Part shown: piece by piece, positions 49,317 to 61,413 of the stretch
Layout of the letters: each line of letters begins with the position of its first letter
How positions within the stretch are numbered: position 1 is the first letter of the stretch
Source: Levilinea saccharolytica
GTDB lineage: Bacteria > Chloroflexota > Anaerolineae > Anaerolineales > Anaerolineaceae
Reading direction: 5' to 3'
Length of the DNA stretch: 64,000 nucleotides
Assembly: GCF_001306035.1 (NCBI RefSeq)
Contig: NZ_LGCM01000035.1
Coordinates: forward strand, 1-64,000
Program-made: the position numbers and the translations under genes
Notes under the pieces: generated by a model
Seen by the model: the letters and a program-made list of their open reading frames with translations, nothing else
The model's database searches: none
What the model was told of the DNA's origin: nothing

Positions 49317-51608
49317 GTGTATTCAGGGGCAAGCCTGCGTTCACGTCTGTGTCTTGCCGCACTTCTGGCTTTGCTGGTCACGGCGCTGGGTGCCTGCCGA
49401 CCCGCAAAGCCAGTTCTTTTTTCACCCGCCGACCCCTGGCAGGCGCAAAATGTGCGCTGGCTCAACCCTTGTCCCGCCGCGCCTCCTTGCCAGCTAGCCG
49501 CATTTTCCGCCCGTGCCATCCCGGATGCTGTTCAGCTCCGCGCCGATTTTCTGCTCCCGCCTTCCCGGCCCCTGCCCGCGGGTCAGCTCGTCCTCCTTGT
49601 GGATGAGCGTCCCGGCTCCCACCTTGTCTCTCCTGTCGATCTGCCCGCCGGTTTTTCCAGCCAGGATTGGGATTCAGCCCAGATTTTGACCCTGACCGCT
49701 GACCAACCGCCTGTTCTGCGTTCGGTCGGCACGCCCACCCAGCTTGCACCCCCGCAAACCCCGTCTCTCTCTGGAGCCGTATCCTGGGAGTTTCCGATCT
49801 CTGCGGATCCAGCGCGGCTTCGCCTCCAACTGCATTGGATTCCCTCTGAAAGCGGTTCAAGAGCCGAAGTCACCGATCGACTCTCCCTTTCCGATCCGGC
49901 CCCAGCCCAGGCTCCTCTGCTGCTCGCCTTTTGGGACACCCTCGACGCGCGCACCCCCGCCGCCCTGCTGCGCTCCTGGGATGGAGCCCACACCGGCCCC
50001 AACGGCACCCGCCACGGGCTGAAGCACCTCTTGTCAAACGCCGCCGCCGCCCAGGTGCCGCTGACCCTCCTGGACCTCAAAACCCCTCAAAACCTCCAGG
50101 CTCTCGATTTCTTGGGCCAAATCCCCAACCTGGCCGCTCTGCAGCAGGCTGGCTTGCTGGATTTAGCCGACGGCAGCAAGACCGCGCCCTATGCCGCCGC
50201 ATATGCTCTGGTCCAATCTCGCAAACTGACCGAAACTTATGGCCTGCCTCTTGGCAACGCTGCCTTTTCACCTCTGCTTTCGGGTGAATACGACACAGCT
50301 TTTGCCTACCTGCCGGGGGCTACCCGTTTGGTGGTGCGCCGCGGTTCCCAGCGCCTGATTCCCCTTCCCGCCCACCCCTATGCTTCCAAATCGACCGCTC
50401 TGGGCGTTGATGCCTCCTTGCTGCACCGCCTGCTCCTCTCGGCCCGCTCCCCAGACCCCTATGACGGTGTGGTCGCGGGCGGTTCTCTCGCCTCCACCGC
50501 CTGGGCAGACGCCGATTCCGCCGATCTGGCCTATCTTGCCAGCCTGCCCTGGGTAAAGATACTCTCCATCCAAGATCTCACCGCGTTTTCTCCAGTTTCT
50601 GCCCCTGCCAGCCTCTGCCCCGATTTGCTGTGCACACCGCGTCCTTTTGCGCTGCGTCCCACCTCAGAGACCGGCCAGTTCCTGCCCGCAAACTCCGCTT
50701 ACGCCGCCCTGCAGCCCTCCATTGCCTCCCAGCTTCAGTCCCTGCCCGCCAACGCCCTCACAGACGCCGCCTGGCAGGCTTTTCAGCAGGCTGCCCAACC
50801 CGCAGCCTCCTATCTCCGCCAGCGCCTGCAGGCCAATTACCTGCCTAACCTGCGCTTTCTGCTTTACGCCGCGCAATGGGCCGAAGCACCCGTCAGCCAT
50901 CAGGACTGCGTCCAAGACTTAGACCTCGACGGCCAGGCCGAATGTGTCCTCTCCAACGCCCATTGGCTGTTGATTCTGGATCCCCTGGGCGCTCGTCTGG
51001 TCACCGCCGTGTTTTCAGACGGCGGCCGCCCGCAGCCGGTGATTGCCCTGCCTTCCCAGTTCGCCGTCGGCAATTCTGACCCGCTGGATTGGAAATATTC
51101 CATCGGCCCATTGGCCGACTCGCGCGAAATTCCAGGGGCTTTCTTCCACCCTGACGAGCCGCTGGAGGTTTACACCCCTTCCCTTTCCCCCAACACCCTC
51201 GCCCTGACCGCTCCCTCTGGCCGCCAGCTGACCGTCTCCTTAAACGGAACTGAGGTGGTTTTCACCCTGCGCCGTGCTGGCGACGGTCTGACTCGCTTCC
51301 CCCTCCGGCTCGCCCCATCCGCCTGTATGCACTCAGCCTCACCTTTTCAAGCCCAAGCAACATCCTTGAGTTGGATCGTCTCACCCACCCAGGCCTTCAC
51401 CCTCACCCGTTCCACCGCGCAGTGGTCGTTTTCCACCAGCTGCGATTCCGCCGCTTACCTCTCTCAGCCGGAAGACCCCAGCCGCGAGAATCCCCCCGGT
51501 CACTACCTGCCCTTCCCGCTGGCCGTGCTAGATATTGGCTACACGCAAATTTTGGAGCTCCACCTCGCCCCTTCAAGCCCATTCACGGACCTTTTTTATT
51601 ACCAATAA
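49317..51608 (+). CDS. Large secreted lipoprotein of unknown function
   Basis: 763 residues from a GTG at 49317 with GGGA 5 bases upstream. A lipoprotein signal peptide is clear: positively charged start, hydrophobic core and lipobox LGAC with the modified Cys at residue 27. The rest is Pro/Leu/Ala-rich and hydrophilic, with several Cys. I recognise no enzymatic motif and no known domain. It lies between a zinc peptidase gene and rex. It would be exposed at the outer face of the membrane. Confidence 0.8.
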   Translation: MYSGASLRSRLCLAALLALLVTALGACRPAKPVLFSPADPWQAQNVRWLNPCPAAPPCQLAAFSARAIPDAVQLRADFLLPPSRPLPAGQLVLLVDERPGSHLVSPVDLPAGFSSQDWDSAQILTLTADQPPVLRSVGTPTQLAPPQTPSLSGAVSWEFPISADPARLRLQLHWIPSESGSRAEVTDRLSLSDPAPAQAPLLLAFWDTLDARTPAALLRSWDGAHTGPNGTRHGLKHLLSNAAAAQVPLTLLDLKTPQNLQALDFLGQIPNLAALQQAGLLDLADGSKTAPYAAAYALVQSRKLTETYGLPLGNAAFSPLLSGEYDTAFAYLPGATRLVVRRGSQRLIPLPAHPYASKSTALGVDASLLHRLLLSARSPDPYDGVVAGGSLASTAWADADSADLAYLASLPWVKILSIQDLTAFSPVSAPASLCPDLLCTPRPFALRPTSETGQFLPANSAYAALQPSIASQLQSLPANALTDAAWQAFQQAAQPAASYLRQRLQANYLPNLRFLLYAAQWAEAPVSHQDCVQDLDLDGQAECVLSNAHWLLILDPLGARLVTAVFSDGGRPQPVIALPSQFAVGNSDPLDWKYSIGPLADSREIPGAFFHPDEPLEVYTPSLSPNTLALTAPSGRQLTVSLNGTEVVFTLRRAGDGLTRFPLRLAPSACMHSASPFQAQATSLSWIVSPTQAFTLTRSTAQWSFSTSCDSAAYLSQPEDPSRENPPGHYLPFPLAVLDIGYTQILELHLAPSSPFTDLFYYQ

Positions 51609-51609
51609 C

Positions 51610-51637
51610 TTGATTTCTTTGTGTGTTTCGGTACAAT
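51610..51637 (+). promoter_or_regulatory. rex promoter with Rex-like operator
   Basis: TTGATT (51610-51615), a 16-base spacer and TACAAT (51632-51637). Overlapping it at 51619-51636 is TTGTGT-6-GTACAA, close to the Rex operator TTGTGA-6-TCACAA (5 of 6 and 4 of 6 positions match), so Rex probably represses itself. Confidence 0.6.
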
Positions 51638-51696
51638 CTGGTAATATTGGTACAGATTATCAATCTTTCTTCCTACTCTGCCTTTGGAGGATGCGC

Positions 51697-52320
51697 ATGA
51701 ACCGAAAACTCATCATCCCAGATATTGTCGTTGGACGTTTACCCCGCTACCTCCAGGCTCTCCAACGCCTTCAAAAACGCGCCGTCCAAACCACCTCCTC
51801 CAAAGAACTGGGAGACATTTTGGGCATCTCCGCCGCCCAGATTCGCAAAGACCTCTCCCAGTTCGGCGAATTCGGCAAACAAGGCACCGGGTATTCCGTC
51901 CCCTTTTTGATTGACCGTCTCGAAGACATTCTAAAGCTCAAACATGATTGGGATATCGCCCTGGTGGGCGTCGGAGACCTTGGCCACGCCATCATCCGCT
52001 ATCAAGGCTTTTCGAATCGCGGCTTCTGCGTGTCTATGGCTTTTGACAACGATCCAGAGAAGATCGGAACCTCGATCAACGGTTTGATCGTAGAGAACAT
52101 TCAGAACATGCCTGCCCGCATCCAGGAGGCCCAGGTCAAGATCGCCATGCTCACCGTGCCCGCCGCCTTCGCTCAGCAAGTTGCCGAAGACCTGGTCAAA
52201 GCTGGCGTAACCGCCATCCTCAATTACGCCCCCCTGGTGCTCAGCCTTCCCAAACACGTCCAAGTCGAATACATTGACCCCATCATCAGCCTGCAGCACA
52301 TGACTTATTATCTGGAATAA
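51697..52320 (+). CDS. rex: Redox-sensing transcriptional repressor Rex
   Basis: 207 residues from the ATG at 51697, 6 bases after GGAGG; another ATG 6 bases upstream abuts the site and is unlikely. An N-terminal winged helix (about 1-80) shows IPDIVVGRLPRYLQALQRL and SAAQIRKDLSQFGEFG, followed by a Rossmann domain with VGVGDLGHA (NAD(H) binding). Rex dimers leave DNA when NADH rises and thereby control anaerobic and fermentation genes. A terminator follows. Confidence 0.96.
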   Translation: MNRKLIIPDIVVGRLPRYLQALQRLQKRAVQTTSSKELGDILGISAAQIRKDLSQFGEFGKQGTGYSVPFLIDRLEDILKLKHDWDIALVGVGDLGHAIIRYQGFSNRGFCVSMAFDNDPEKIGTSINGLIVENIQNMPARIQEAQVKIAMLTVPAAFAQQVAEDLVKAGVTAILNYAPLVLSLPKHVQVEYIDPIISLQHMTYYLE

Positions 52321-52339
52321 GCTTTTACCCTTTAAACAA

Positions 52340-52372
52340 AAAGACCGGAGATAAACCAATCCTCCGGTCTTT
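52340..52372. terminator. Bidirectional terminator between rex and mreB
   Basis: AAAGACCGGAG (52340-52350) pairs perfectly with CTCCGGTCTTT (52362-52372) and has A/T flanks on both sides. Confidence 0.88.
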
Positions 52373-52392
52373 CTCATTCTTCTTATGGTGGA

Positions 52393-53400
52393 TTATACCA
52401 TCACCAGGCTGCGCCGCAGCGCCTCGCGCATGCCAATCGCCCGCGCGGCCCCTTCTGCGGTGCAGGTATTGGGGTTATCCACCAGATACGCCGGAATGCC
52501 CAGCGCCTTGGTCAGATATTTGTCAATACCGCGCATCAAAGCCCCGCCGCCGCACAGCGCCACGCCGCGGTCAATGATATCAGAAATCAGTTCCGGCGGA
52601 GTTTTTTCCAGCACCCGCCGCGCCGTGTTCACTACCTCGGCCAAAGGCTCCTGCAGCGCATCCACCACGTCGTCCGTGGTCAGCGAAATCGGCCGCGGCA
52701 GTCCAGTCACCTGATCTTGCCCCTGGACCTCAACGCTCTGCACCTGCTCCTGAGGCACGGCCGCACCGATGCGCAGTTTCACCTGCTCCGCGGTCGGCTG
52801 ACCGATGATCACGCCAAATTTCTTACGCACATAGCTGATGATGGCTTCGTCCATGCGCAGCCCGCCCGCCCGGCTGGTTTCAGCGGTGACAATGTTATTC
52901 ATCGCCAACACGCCCGCCTGGGCGGTTCCCCCGCCTAAACAGATGATCATGTTGCCAGTCGGGGTCGAGATGGGCAAATCCACGCCCAACGCTGCCGCCA
53001 ACGGGGCTTGAATCAGATACACTTCGCGGCTGCCAGCCCCCAATCCGGCCTCATGCACCGCGCGCGTTTCCACCGAGGTGATCCCGTAAGGAACTGTCAG
53101 CATGATCCGGGGACGGAAGAACAAGGTCATCCCCGAAACCCGCTCCAACATCACCCGCAGCAGTGCCTCGGTCACCTCATAGTCAGCAATCACGCCGTTT
53201 TGCAATGGGCGCAGCACCTGAATATTATCCGGCACCCGCCCCATCATATCCTTTGCCGCCTGTCCCCATTCGACCATTTTCCGCTCTTCAGGGATGATCG
53301 CAACCACGGACGGTACCTGGATTAAAATCTGGTTCCCCTCAGCCACCACAGCGTTGAGGGTCCCCAGATCTACCCCAAATTCTCTAGAAAAGACAGGCAT
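52393..53400 (-). CDS. mreB: Rod shape-determining actin homologue MreB
   Basis: 335 residues. Actin-family nucleotide-binding motifs are present: DLGTLNAVV (phosphate 1), LTVPYGITS and GGGTAQAG (phosphate 2) and LCGGGALM (adenosine). MreB filaments direct cell-wall synthesis under the membrane. No mreC or mreD is adjacent. It starts 21 bases after the atpC stop in the same direction, so it is probably transcribed with the F1 genes. Confidence 0.92.
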   Translation of the reverse strand: MPVFSREFGVDLGTLNAVVAEGNQILIQVPSVVAIIPEERKMVEWGQAAKDMMGRVPDNIQVLRPLQNGVIADYEVTEALLRVMLERVSGMTLFFRPRIMLTVPYGITSVETRAVHEAGLGAGSREVYLIQAPLAAALGVDLPISTPTGNMIICLGGGTAQAGVLAMNNIVTAETSRAGGLRMDEAIISYVRKKFGVIIGQPTAEQVKLRIGAAVPQEQVQSVEVQGQDQVTGLPRPISLTTDDVVDALQEPLAEVVNTARRVLEKTPPELISDIIDRGVALCGGGALMRGIDKYLTKALGIPAYLVDNPNTCTAEGAARAIGMREALRRSLVMV

Positions 53401-53421
53401 ACTGCTCCAAGTGTCTAAAAG

Positions 53422-53844
53422 TTAGGATCGCCGCGAGCGCCGCAGCCGCTGCGCCGCATCAATGCGCAGGTTCGAACGCCGCAGCGCCGCCTGAATCGCC
53501 AGGTATTGGTCGGTATCCGGCCCAACACCCTTTTGCAGCAGTTCCTCCGCTCGTTTCCGCGCTGCTTCCGCTCGCTGAGTATCAATTTCTTCCACATTTT
53601 CGGCGGCGTCTGCCAAAACCGTCACCTGATCTGGCTGCACCTCAGCCACGCCGCCCGCCACGGTGAAGAACTGCTCTTCACCCTTCTTGCGAACCGTGAT
53701 AATCCCAAACTGCAAGGTGGTCAGCACCGGTGAGTGGTTGGGCAAAACACCCATCACACCCCCCGCGCCGGGCAGAACGACGATATCCACGTCGTCCGTG
53801 TACACCACCCGATCCTGAGAGACAATTTCACAGCGGATGGGCAT
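53422..53844 (-). CDS. atpC: F-type ATP synthase epsilon subunit
   Basis: 140 residues. N-terminal beta-sandwich (about 1-84, with VVLPGAGGVMGVLPNHSPV) and C-terminal helical hairpin (about 90-138) have normal proportions. Epsilon couples F1 to the rotor and can inhibit ATP hydrolysis. It follows atpD by 11 bases. Confidence 0.95.
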   Translation of the reverse strand: MPIRCEIVSQDRVVYTDDVDIVVLPGAGGVMGVLPNHSPVLTTLQFGIITVRKKGEEQFFTVAGGVAEVQPDQVTVLADAAENVEEIDTQRAEAARKRAEELLQKGVGPDTDQYLAIQAALRRSNLRIDAAQRLRRSRRS

Positions 53845-53855
53845 CCTCAGTCTCC

Positions 53856-55271
<1,416 letters not shown>

Positions 55272-55293
55272 TCAAACCCTGCGACATGACCCC

Positions 55294-56190
55294 TTATGCG
55301 CCCGATTGGGCCAGGGCTTCTGCGCCGCCGCTGATATCCAGGATATCGTTCGTGATCGCCTGCTGGCGCGCCTTATTGTAGTCCAGCTGTAAGGAATCAA
55401 TCAAATCCAGCGCGCTGTCAGTCGCATTTCGCATCGCCACCATGCGAGCAGCATGCTCGCTGGCTTGCGACGAAAGAATCGCCTGGTACACCTGCAAGGC
55501 GGTAAAGCGCGGCACAATTTGATTCAGGATTTCATTTTGATCCGGCTCATAGGTGAACACAGAGTGGGTTCTGTGGGTGCCCATTTTATCATGCTTGCCG
55601 TCCGCCACAAATTCCACCTCCAGCGGCAGCAATTTTTGGATCACCGGTTCCTGACGCAGCATGGTCACAAAATTGGTGTAGCACAAATACACCTGGTCGT
55701 ACTCGCCGCGCAGAAAATCATCCACCAGCAAGCGGCCCACCTGTGAAACATCCAAAAAGCTGGGCGGCGAGGGCAAATCGCTGAATTCTGCGACCACATT
55801 CAGCCGCCGCCGCAGGAGCAAGTCGCGGCCTTTACGCCCCACCACCACAAACGACACCGGCTGCTTGAAATCCTTGAAGGCGTCCAGCGTGTAACGCAAA
55901 ATATTGACATTATACGCACCCGCCAACCCGCGGTCGCCGCTCACCATTAACACCAGCACCCGCTTCACTTCATCCCGTTCTTTCAGCAGCGGATGCAGCG
56001 CATTATGTCCAGGCTGCCGCGCCAGGTGCACCAGCACTTTCCAGGCTTTTTCGGCGTATGGCTTGGTCGCCGTTACCGCCTGGGTTGCCCGCCGCACTTT
56101 GCTGGCGCTCACCGCTTCCAACGCGCGCGTCACCTGGGCAATGTTCTTAACGCTCCGAATACGAAGCCGCATTTCTCGAGTGGAAGGCAT
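55294..56190 (-). CDS. atpG: F-type ATP synthase gamma subunit
   Basis: 298 residues. The conserved N-terminal coiled coil (RIRSVKNIAQVTRALEAVSA) and C-terminal coiled coil (AMRNATDSALDLI, then YNKARQQAITNDI) form the central rotor shaft. Located between atpA (18 bases) and atpD, the standard position. Confidence 0.97.
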   Translation of the reverse strand: MPSTREMRLRIRSVKNIAQVTRALEAVSASKVRRATQAVTATKPYAEKAWKVLVHLARQPGHNALHPLLKERDEVKRVLVLMVSGDRGLAGAYNVNILRYTLDAFKDFKQPVSFVVVGRKGRDLLLRRRLNVVAEFSDLPSPPSFLDVSQVGRLLVDDFLRGEYDQVYLCYTNFVTMLRQEPVIQKLLPLEVEFVADGKHDKMGTHRTHSVFTYEPDQNEILNQIVPRFTALQVYQAILSSQASEHAARMVAMRNATDSALDLIDSLQLDYNKARQQAITNDILDISGGAEALAQSGA

Positions 56191-56208
56191 GGATCAGTCC
56201 TCCAGCGC

Positions 56209-57876
56209 CTAAGCCTGCCAGGTCATGTTGAAGGTTCGCAGCGCTTCCATCAATTTTTCTTTGGTTTCCGCCGTGATCTGCTTCTTCTGGGCAATATCCC
56301 GCCCCAACTCGGGGTGGTTGGTTTCCATAAAGCGCAGCAGATCCAGCTCCCAGGCGCGAATGCGCTCCACCGGCACCTGATCCGCAAAGCCGTTCGTCCC
56401 CGCAAAAAGCCCGATCACCTGGTGTTCCACCGACATAGGCTCATATTGCGGCTGTTTCAACAGCTCCTGCAGCCGCTGACCGCGGTTCAACTGGCCTTGC
56501 GTGGTCTTGTCCAGCTCCGAGCCAAACTGCGCAAAGGCTGCCAGCGAGCGGTAGTTAGCCATATCCAGGCGAAGACTGGCCGCTACCTGCCGCATGGCTT
56601 TGATCTGGGCCGAGCCGCCCACGCGCGACACCGAAATACCCACGTTCACCGCGGGGCGGATGCCGGCGTTGAACAAGCTGTTTTCCAGATAAATCTGCCC
56701 GTCTGTGATGGAAATCACGTTCGTGGGCACATAAGCCGAAACGTCGCCCAACAGGGTTTCAATGATCGGCAGCGCCGTCAGCGACCCGCCCGTGCCTTCC
56801 AGCGGCACAGCCTTATACGCATCCGCGTTGTCCATCGTCTTCAGCGTCTCTTCAGCTTCATGCTGTCCGCGCACGCCCTTATATTCCACGCCGTTCACGC
56901 TGTCTGACAGGGCCGCTTTGGCCTTATCCAACGTCTTGGGCACAATCACATAATGCACAGCCATGCGAGCTGCCCGTTCCAGCAAGCGGGAATGCAGGTA
57001 GAACACATCCCCCGGGAAGGCCTCGCGTCCCGGCGGCCGCCGCAGCAGCAAGGAAACCTGGCGGTAAGCCCATGCGTGCTTGGAAAGATCGTCGTACACC
57101 ACCAGCGCGTCTTGACCGCGCTCCATGAAGTCTTCGCCAATCGCACAGCCCGAATAGGGAGCGATATATTGCAGCGCTGCCGCATCATCCGCCGCTGCCA
57201 TCACCACAATGGTGTGCTCCATCGCGCCAAAGCGCTCCAAAAGCGCCACTGTCCGCGCCACGGCCGCCTTCTTCTGCCCGATAGCCACATAGATGCAGAT
57301 CAGGTCTTTGCCCTTCTGGTTGATGATGGTGTCAATCGCGATGGCCGTCTTGCCCGTCTGCCGGTCGCCAATGATCAATTCGCGCTGGCCGCGGCCAATC
57401 GGGATCATCGAATCAATTGCTTTGATCCCGGTCTGCACCGGGGTGTCCACATCTTGCCGGGCCACAACTCCCGGCGCAATGCGTTCAATCGGGCGGTATC
57501 CGGTAAAACTCAGCGGGCCTTTGCCGTCAATCGGCTGACCCAGGGGGTTAATCACCCGCCCCACCAGTCCCTGACCCACCGGCACCGAGGCGATGCGCCC
57601 CGTGGTGCGGACCATCATCCCCTCGTGAATTTCAGAATACTCACCCAGAATGATGATGCCTACCCGGTGCTGTTCCAGGTTGAACGCCACACCGATCACC
57701 CCGTTGGCAAATTCAACCAGTTCCTGGGAGCGGACGCCGGTCAGACCTTCTACCATTGCGATCCCATCGCCTGCTTCCAGCACCGTGCCCACATCGCGGG
57801 CTTCAAACTGCGGCTGGAAACCTTCAATTTTCTTCTGCAAATCTGCGGTAATGTTCTTAAAAAACTGGTCGGACAT
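56209..57876 (-). CDS. atpA: F-type ATP synthase alpha subunit
   Basis: 555 residues, about 40-50 longer than typical; the extra length is spread over the C-terminal helical domain. Walker [10 protein letters not shown] and the arginine-finger segment SVSRVGGSA are intact. Alpha holds the non-catalytic nucleotide sites. Upstream, where atpH (delta) and F0 genes normally lie, there is an M42 peptidase gene instead, 36 bases away. Confidence 0.98.
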   Translation of the reverse strand: MSDQFFKNITADLQKKIEGFQPQFEARDVGTVLEAGDGIAMVEGLTGVRSQELVEFANGVIGVAFNLEQHRVGIIILGEYSEIHEGMMVRTTGRIASVPVGQGLVGRVINPLGQPIDGKGPLSFTGYRPIERIAPGVVARQDVDTPVQTGIKAIDSMIPIGRGQRELIIGDRQTGKTAIAIDTIINQKGKDLICIYVAIGQKKAAVARTVALLERFGAMEHTIVVMAAADDAAALQYIAPYSGCAIGEDFMERGQDALVVYDDLSKHAWAYRQVSLLLRRPPGREAFPGDVFYLHSRLLERAARMAVHYVIVPKTLDKAKAALSDSVNGVEYKGVRGQHEAEETLKTMDNADAYKAVPLEGTGGSLTALPIIETLLGDVSAYVPTNVISITDGQIYLENSLFNAGIRPAVNVGISVSRVGGSAQIKAMRQVAASLRLDMANYRSLAAFAQFGSELDKTTQGQLNRGQRLQELLKQPQYEPMSVEHQVIGLFAGTNGFADQVPVERIRAWELDLLRFMETNHPELGRDIAQKKQITAETKEKLMEALRTFNMTWQA

Positions 57877-57912
57877 TGAGCCTCCTGGTCACAAGGGGGA
57901 TCGAACGCACAA

Positions 57913-58983
57913 TTATTGAGTCAACCCGGCCACCGTGGCCGCATCCAGGCGCTTCAGCAGCGCCGCCAAGAGCTTCACCGCCGCATCGTAATCGTCGCGG
58001 TGCAAAATCGAGCTGTGCGAATGAATGTGGCGGCAGGGCACACCCAAAACCACCGTCGGCACACCCGTTTTGTACAGATGGATCACAGAGCCGTCCGTCG
58101 CCCCACCTTCAATCGTAGAGGTTTGCAGCGGCACGCCAATTTCTTTGGCCGTCTCCATCACCAGATCACGCAGTTTCAAGTTCGGGATCATACGCGCATC
58201 GTACATCAAAAGCGAGGGGCCTTTGCCCATCATCACGCTGGATTCTTCCGGTTTTACCCCAGGTACGTCCCCAGCAATATCCGATTCAAGGATAATCGCC
58301 ACATCTGGCTGCGCAATTTCCACGCTGGTGGTCGCCCCGCGCACACCGACCTCTTCCATCACAGTGGCCGCGCCGTAGATCGTATTCGGGTGGGTCTCCC
58401 CTTTCAGGGCCTCCAACGCCGAGATGATCAGCGCCACACCCACGCGGTCGTCAAAGGCCTTCGAGAGGTAGGTCTTACCGTTGGCCAGTTCCACAAAATC
58501 CGCCCGCGGTACAATCGGGTCGCCCATACGCACGCCCGCCGCTTCCACTTCCTCTTGGCTGGTCGCGCCGATGTCAATGTACATGTCTTTCTTCGCCACC
58601 ACCTTGCTGCGTTCTTCCGCACTCAGCATGTGCGGCGGCTTCACCCCAATCACCCCCACCACCGGGCCTTTGGAGGTCAAAATCACCACCCGCTGCCCCA
58701 GCAAAACCTGATCAAACCACCCGCCCAACGGTAAGAAGTAGATAAAGCCGTTCTTGTTGATGTGTTTGACCATGAAGCCAATTTCATCCATGTGGCCGGC
58801 GACCATCACCCGCGGATTCTCTGCGCTGCCAGTCGCCTTCACAATCAAACTGCCGATTTTGTCCTGGAGCAGTTCGCCATAAGGTGCAAAATACCGGCGC
58901 ACGACCTCGCGCACCGGACCTTCATATCCAGATATTCCAGAAGCTTCTGTCAATTCTTTGAGTAACGCGGGAACCTGATCCAT
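57913..58983 (-). CDS. M42-family (glutamyl/deblocking) aminopeptidase
   Basis: 356 residues from the ATG at 58983, which follows GGAGAGG; a TTG 21 bases farther out is not needed. The dinuclear metal-site motifs of M42 peptidases are present: AGHMDEIGF, SKAFDDRVG, MEEVGVRGA and the C-terminal HIHSHSS. The enzymes form large tetrahedral dodecamers that trim peptides. It is the first gene of the leftward unit M42-atpA-atpG-atpD-atpC-mreB, driven by a good promoter. Confidence 0.93.
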   Translation of the reverse strand: MDQVPALLKELTEASGISGYEGPVREVVRRYFAPYGELLQDKIGSLIVKATGSAENPRVMVAGHMDEIGFMVKHINKNGFIYFLPLGGWFDQVLLGQRVVILTSKGPVVGVIGVKPPHMLSAEERSKVVAKKDMYIDIGATSQEEVEAAGVRMGDPIVPRADFVELANGKTYLSKAFDDRVGVALIISALEALKGETHPNTIYGAATVMEEVGVRGATTSVEIAQPDVAIILESDIAGDVPGVKPEESSVMMGKGPSLLMYDARMIPNLKLRDLVMETAKEIGVPLQTSTIEGGATDGSVIHLYKTGVPTVVLGVPCRHIHSHSSILHRDDYDAAVKLLAALLKRLDAATVAGLTQ

Positions 58984-59073
58984 ATCCTCTCCATCGAGTG
59001 CCAATGGCGTGGTCGAAAGGCTTGCGCTTTATCGTCACCCATTGCACTGGCGCAAACCCTATCACAAAATCAA

Positions 59074-59102
59074 ATCATACCTGAAACGCTCGTACTTGTC
59101 CA
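59074..59102 (-). promoter_or_regulatory. Promoter of the M42-F1 ATPase-mreB unit
   Basis: On the minus strand: TGGACA (59102-59097), a 17-base spacer and TATGAT (59079-59074), about 90 bases before the M42 start. Confidence 0.7.
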
Positions 59103-59174
59103 GTTGAACAGTTCACGGATTGCCCATTCCAGGGGGGTATAAGAAAGCGCAAGAATTAAAGAAGAATTAAAGAA

Positions 59175-59199
59175 GATGAGGCCGCAGAGCGGCCTCATC
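59175..59199 (-). terminator. Terminator of the methylmalonyl-CoA genes
   Basis: GATGAGGCCGC (59175-59185) pairs perfectly with GCGGCCTCATC (59189-59199). Read leftward it is followed by TTCTTTAATTCTTC, which is U-rich. An 11-base tandem repeat (GAATTAAAGAA, from about 59153) lies in that tail. Confidence 0.85.
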
Positions 59200-59213
59200 C
59201 AGTTCGATAATCT

Positions 59214-59618
59214 TTATGTCAGCTGGTACAACTCCACCAGCACACCCCCCGCAGCCTTGGGGTGAATAAAAGCCATCTTACGGCCCGGCAGCTCCAGTGC
59301 AGTCTCGTTGATCAGCCGCACGCCCTTGGCCTTCAGTTCAACCAGCATCGCATCAATATCGTCCACTTCCAGGCACAGGTGGTGCATCCCCGGCCCGCGT
59401 TCGGCCAGGAATTTCGCTGTGCCCGTATCGTCCGCAGTCGGCTTCACCAGTTCCACTTCGCTTTCACCCACCGGGATAAAGGCCACCACAGCTTTTTGGC
59501 TGGGCACCTCTTCTACATGATGCACTTCAAGTCCCAAACCGTCCCGCCAAAAGCCTAAGGCGCCGTCAATATCCGGCACAGCGATCGCTACATGATTAAT
59601 TTTGCAAACCTTAGCCAT
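59214..59618 (-). CDS. mce: Methylmalonyl-CoA epimerase
   Basis: 134 residues, VOC fold of two repeats. Metal ligands are visible: His in INHVAIAV, His in MHHLCLEVDD and Glu in VLVELYQ. It interconverts the (S) and (R) forms of methylmalonyl-CoA so that the mutase can use them. It follows the mutase gene by 21 bases. Confidence 0.94.
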   Translation of the reverse strand: MAKVCKINHVAIAVPDIDGALGFWRDGLGLEVHHVEEVPSQKAVVAFIPVGESEVELVKPTADDTGTAKFLAERGPGMHHLCLEVDDIDAMLVELKAKGVRLINETALELPGRKMAFIHPKAAGGVLVELYQLT

Positions 59619-59639
59619 TTCACTCTCCTCAACAGGGTC

Positions 59640-61289
<1,650 letters not shown>

Positions 61290-61413
61290 TGGTTTCCCTC
61301 GATCGCATGATTCAATACAGAATTAAAGTATACCCTAACCCCCCTCACAAGATAGTGAACTTATTTATGGTAAACTAAGACAAATTTCCTGATATTGCAG
61401 AAGGACAAACCGC

